47,743 nucleotides of DNA. It comes from a virus. This document shows, in pieces, positions 45,124 through 47,743 of this stretch. A program made the position numbers and the translations under genes. Where the stretch lies: IMG/VR virus record IMGVR_UViG_3300030390_002582, positions 1 to 47,743 of that record; one strand, written 5' to 3'. Position 1 is the first letter of the stretch; each line of letters starts with the position of its first letter. Under the pieces are notes generated by a model that was given only the letters and a program-made list of their open reading frames with translations, did no database searches and was not told where the DNA came from.

Positions 45124-45190
45124 GTATTAGACAGAACACCCCATGTCAAAAAGACAGCCCGCCGCAAACCCGCATGAGACGGGTCTTTCA
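45124..45190. other. Probable prophage-host junction (att region)
   Basis: The int stop is followed by 19 bp and then the mutS ATG, with no clear ribosome site. MutS becomes family-like only from [12 protein letters not shown], so the crossover core is probably within about 45124-45190. A weak hairpin ACCCG/CGGGT followed by CTTT (45168-45188) lies here and may be the int terminator. The core sequence cannot be fixed without the other prophage end. Confidence 0.5.
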
Positions 45191-47743
45191 CATCACACGC
45201 CCATGATGCAGCAGTACTGGAAGCTCAAACGCGAGCACCCTGATCAGCTGATGTTCTACCGCATGGGCGACTTTTACGAGCTGTTCTACGACGACGCCAA
45301 GAAAGCGGCCAAGCTGCTGGACATTACCCTGACCGCGCGTGGCCAGTCCGGGGGGAATGCGATTCCCATGGCGGGCATCCCGTTTCACTCCGCTGAGGGC
45401 TATCTCAGCCGCTTGGTGAAGCTTGGCGAGTCCGTGGTGATCTGCGAACAGATCGGCGACCCGGCGACCAGCAAGGGCCCGGTGGAACGACAGGTGGTGC
45501 GGATCATTACCCCCGGCACAGTGAGTGATGAAGCGCTGCTCGATGAGCACCGCGACAACCTGCTCGCAGCGGTGGTAGGCGATGAAAAGCTGTTCGGCCT
45601 GTCGGTGCTGGATATCACCAGCGGCCGATTCAGCGTGCAGGAGTTCGGCGGCTGGGAAACGCTGCTGGCTGAAGTAGAACGTCTCAACCCGGCCGAGCTG
45701 ATGATCCCGGACGATTGGCCGGCGAATCTGCCGGTGGAGAAGCGCCGCGGTGTGCGCCGTCGCGCGCCTTGGGATTTCGACCGTGACAGCGGCTTCAAGG
45801 GCCTCTGCCAGCAGTTCGGCACTCAGGACCTGAAAGGCTTCGGCTGTGAGCAGCTGACGCTGGCCATCGGCGCCGCGGGTTGCCTCCTGACCTACGCCAA
45901 GGAAACTCAGCGTACCGCTCTGCATCATTTGCGCAGCCTTCGTCACGAACGCCTCGACGAGACAGTGATTCTCGACGGGGCGACCCGGCGCAATCTGGAA
46001 CTGGACATCAATCTCGGCGGGGGACGGGAAAACACCCTGCAATCAGTAGTCGACCGTTGCCAGACCGCCATGGGCAGCCGCCTGCTCAGCCGCTGGCTGA
46101 ATCGTCCGCTGCGTGATCGACGCGTGCTCGAGGCCCGCCAGGACTCGATCACCTGCCTGCTCGAGCACTATCGGTTTGAACAGATCCAGCCGCAGCTGAA
46201 GGAGATCGGCGACCTCGAGCGCATCCTCGCGCGGATCGGCCTGCGCAACGCGCGTCCCCGCGATCTGGCGCGCCTGCGCGACGCGCTCGCGGCACTGCCC
46301 CAGTTGCAGGAAGGTATGCAGGAGCTGGTGGCGCCGCATCTGATCGAGCTGGCAGCCACCATTCGGACTTATCCCGAGCTGGCTGCCTTGCTGGCTAAAG
46401 CCGTCATCGATAATCCACCGGCCGTGATCCGTGAGGGTGGCGTCCTGAAAACAGGCTATGACGCCGAGCTGGACGAGTTGCAATCGCTGTCGGAGAACGC
46501 CGGCCAGTACCTGATGGACCTGGAAACCCGCGAGAAGGCCCGTACCGGGTTGGCTAATCTGAAAGTTGGCTATAACCGCGTGCACGGGTATTTCATTGAG
46601 CTGCCAAGCAAACAGGCCGAATCGGCCCCAGCCGATTACATTCGCCGGCAGACACTCAAGGGGGCCGAACGCTTTATCACGCCCGAACTGAAAGAATTCG
46701 AAGACAAGGCGCTGTCTGCCAAGAGCCGCGCATTGGCTCGGGAAAAGCAGCTCTACGACGAATTGCTGGAACGCCTCATTGGTCATCTCGCGCCACTGCA
46801 GGACAGTGCTGCAGCGCTGGCCGAACTCGACGTGCTGAGCAACCTGGCCGAACGGGCACTGACGCTTGATCTCAACCGCCCACGTTTCGTCGAGCACCCC
46901 TGCCTGCAGATCGAGCAAGGCCGTCATCCGGTCGTCGAGCAGGTTCTGCAGACGCCGTTCGTCGCCAACGATCTCAACCTTGATGACGACACCCGCATGC
47001 TGGTCATCACCGGTCCTAACATGGGCGGTAAGTCGACCTACATGCGTCAGACCGCGCTGATCGTCCTGCTGGCGCAGATCGGCAGTTTCGTTCCGGCGAA
47101 GGCCTGCGAGCTGTCCCTGGTCGACCGCATCTTCACCCGCATCGGCTCTTCGGACGACCTGGCCGGCGGCCGCTCGACCTTCATGGTGGAAATGAGCGAG
47201 ACCGCCAATATTCTGCACAATGCCAGCGACCGCAGTCTGGTGCTGATGGACGAAGTCGGTCGAGGCACCAGCACATTCGATGGCTTGTCGCTGGCCTGGG
47301 CGGCTGCCGAGCACCTTGCCAAGCTGCGCGCCTACACCTTGTTCGCGACGCATTACTTCGAGCTCACCGTGCTGCCGGAAAGCCAGCCAGCGGTGGCCAA
47401 CGTGCACCTGTCGGCCACCGAGCACAATGATCGCATCGTCTTCCTTCACCACGTCCTGCCGGGTCCGGCAAGCCAGAGCTATGGCTTGGCCGTGGCACAA
47501 CTGGCTGGCGTGCCAGGTGAGGTGATCCAACGCGCACGTGACCATCTGTCGCGGCTGGAAACTACCAGTCTGCCTCACGAAACGCCGAAAATGGCGCCCG
47601 GCCAGCCTGCCCCACCCATGCAGAATGACCTCTTCGCTAGCCTGCCCCACCCGGTGGTCGAAGAATTGGCGCGGATCAATCCCGATGATATGAGCCCGCG
47701 CCAGGCGCTGGACCTGCTATACAACCTGAAAGCGCGTGTCTGA
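45143..47743 (+). CDS. mutS: DNA mismatch repair protein MutS
   Basis: The 866-residue protein is complete. Key residues are the mismatch-sensing F44-x-E46 ([11 protein letters not shown]), the Walker [10 protein letters not shown] at 624-632, the Walker B/D-loop [15 protein letters not shown], the signature [16 protein letters not shown] and the C-terminal helix-turn-helix ending [15 protein letters not shown]. It binds mismatches and starts repair with MutL. The N-terminus has about 8 more residues than E. coli MutS, and the first 14 ([14 protein letters not shown]) do not look like the family. They may be supplied by phage DNA. No good ribosome site precedes the ATG. The gene is host chromosomal; everything to its left is phage. 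Confidence 0.96.
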   Translation: MSKRQPAANPHETGLSHHTPMMQQYWKLKREHPDQLMFYRMGDFYELFYDDAKKAAKLLDITLTARGQSGGNAIPMAGIPFHSAEGYLSRLVKLGESVVICEQIGDPATSKGPVERQVVRIITPGTVSDEALLDEHRDNLLAAVVGDEKLFGLSVLDITSGRFSVQEFGGWETLLAEVERLNPAELMIPDDWPANLPVEKRRGVRRRAPWDFDRDSGFKGLCQQFGTQDLKGFGCEQLTLAIGAAGCLLTYAKETQRTALHHLRSLRHERLDETVILDGATRRNLELDINLGGGRENTLQSVVDRCQTAMGSRLLSRWLNRPLRDRRVLEARQDSITCLLEHYRFEQIQPQLKEIGDLERILARIGLRNARPRDLARLRDALAALPQLQEGMQELVAPHLIELAATIRTYPELAALLAKAVIDNPPAVIREGGVLKTGYDAELDELQSLSENAGQYLMDLETREKARTGLANLKVGYNRVHGYFIELPSKQAESAPADYIRRQTLKGAERFITPELKEFEDKALSAKSRALAREKQLYDELLERLIGHLAPLQDSAAALAELDVLSNLAERALTLDLNRPRFVEHPCLQIEQGRHPVVEQVLQTPFVANDLNLDDDTRMLVITGPNMGGKSTYMRQTALIVLLAQIGSFVPAKACELSLVDRIFTRIGSSDDLAGGRSTFMVEMSETANILHNASDRSLVLMDEVGRGTSTFDGLSLAWAAAEHLAKLRAYTLFATHYFELTVLPESQPAVANVHLSATEHNDRIVFLHHVLPGPASQSYGLAVAQLAGVPGEVIQRARDHLSRLETTSLPHETPKMAPGQPAPPMQNDLFASLPHPVVEELARINPDDMSPRQALDLLYNLKARV

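Noticed and set aside
46043-47650. A 535-codon open frame on the minus strand
   Set aside because: It is antisense to the conserved MutS domains and has no credible protein features.
1-47743. CRISPR arrays, insertion sequences, rRNA
   Set aside because: No regularly spaced repeats, no transposase frames and no rRNA-like stretches were seen.

Overview
The window is most of an integrated siphovirus prophage lying directly against the 5' end of a bacterial mutS gene. The full-length MutS, the DUF1654 and DUF4124 proteins, the S24 repressor type and the GC-rich codon use suggest Pseudomonas in the broad sense, perhaps the stutzeri group (inference). Only the int-proximal prophage border can be in the window. 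The left edge is still phage DNA, so the other attachment site is not visible.

Layout. From a divergent immunity region near 30.6 kb, the lytic genes run leftward on the minus strand: a Cro-like protein, an O-like replication initiator, DnaB helicase, nucleases, a lone methyltransferase, NinB, DUF1364, DUF3310, an HNH protein, a phosphoesterase, a candidate late regulator, a holin pair, both terminase subunits, gpW-like joiner, portal, protease-capsid fusion, decoration protein, neck and tail-completion proteins, major tail protein, a DUF4124 cargo gene, tail chaperones with a -1 frameshift site, tape measure, tail-tip proteins, a collagen-like fibre, a large receptor-binding fibre, endolysin and nested Rz/Rz1 spanins. 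Rightward on the plus strand are the CI-like repressor, a two-gene cassette in the position of lambda rexAB, DUF1654, then a long operon: LuxR-type HTH protein, many small accessory proteins, a PP-loop ATPase, RecT, YqaJ-type exonuclease, an SSB-like protein, a protein phosphatase, an excisionase-like protein and a tyrosine integrase. This operon ends 19 bp before mutS.

Regulation. A 17-bp operator motif, TACAA-N7-TTGTA, occurs between cro and cI and again upstream of the LuxR-type gene. It overlaps plausible promoters in both places, so one repressor probably controls both the leftward lytic operon and the rightward recombination/integration operon. Because mutS follows int with no clear promoter or ribosome site of its own, mismatch repair in the lysogen may depend on the prophage.

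Most notable for novelty: (1) the int-mutS junction, with an apparently replaced MutS N-terminus; (2) a roughly 360-nt gene-free, strongly structured stretch at 35.1-35.5 kb that looks like a noncoding RNA; (3) the zinc-ribbon plus coiled-coil/membrane gene pair co-oriented with cI; (4) a cysteine-rich PP-loop enzyme; (5) a T TTT TTC frameshift site, an internal capsid start and a fully nested Rz1. All functional calls come from reading sequence motifs; no database search was run.
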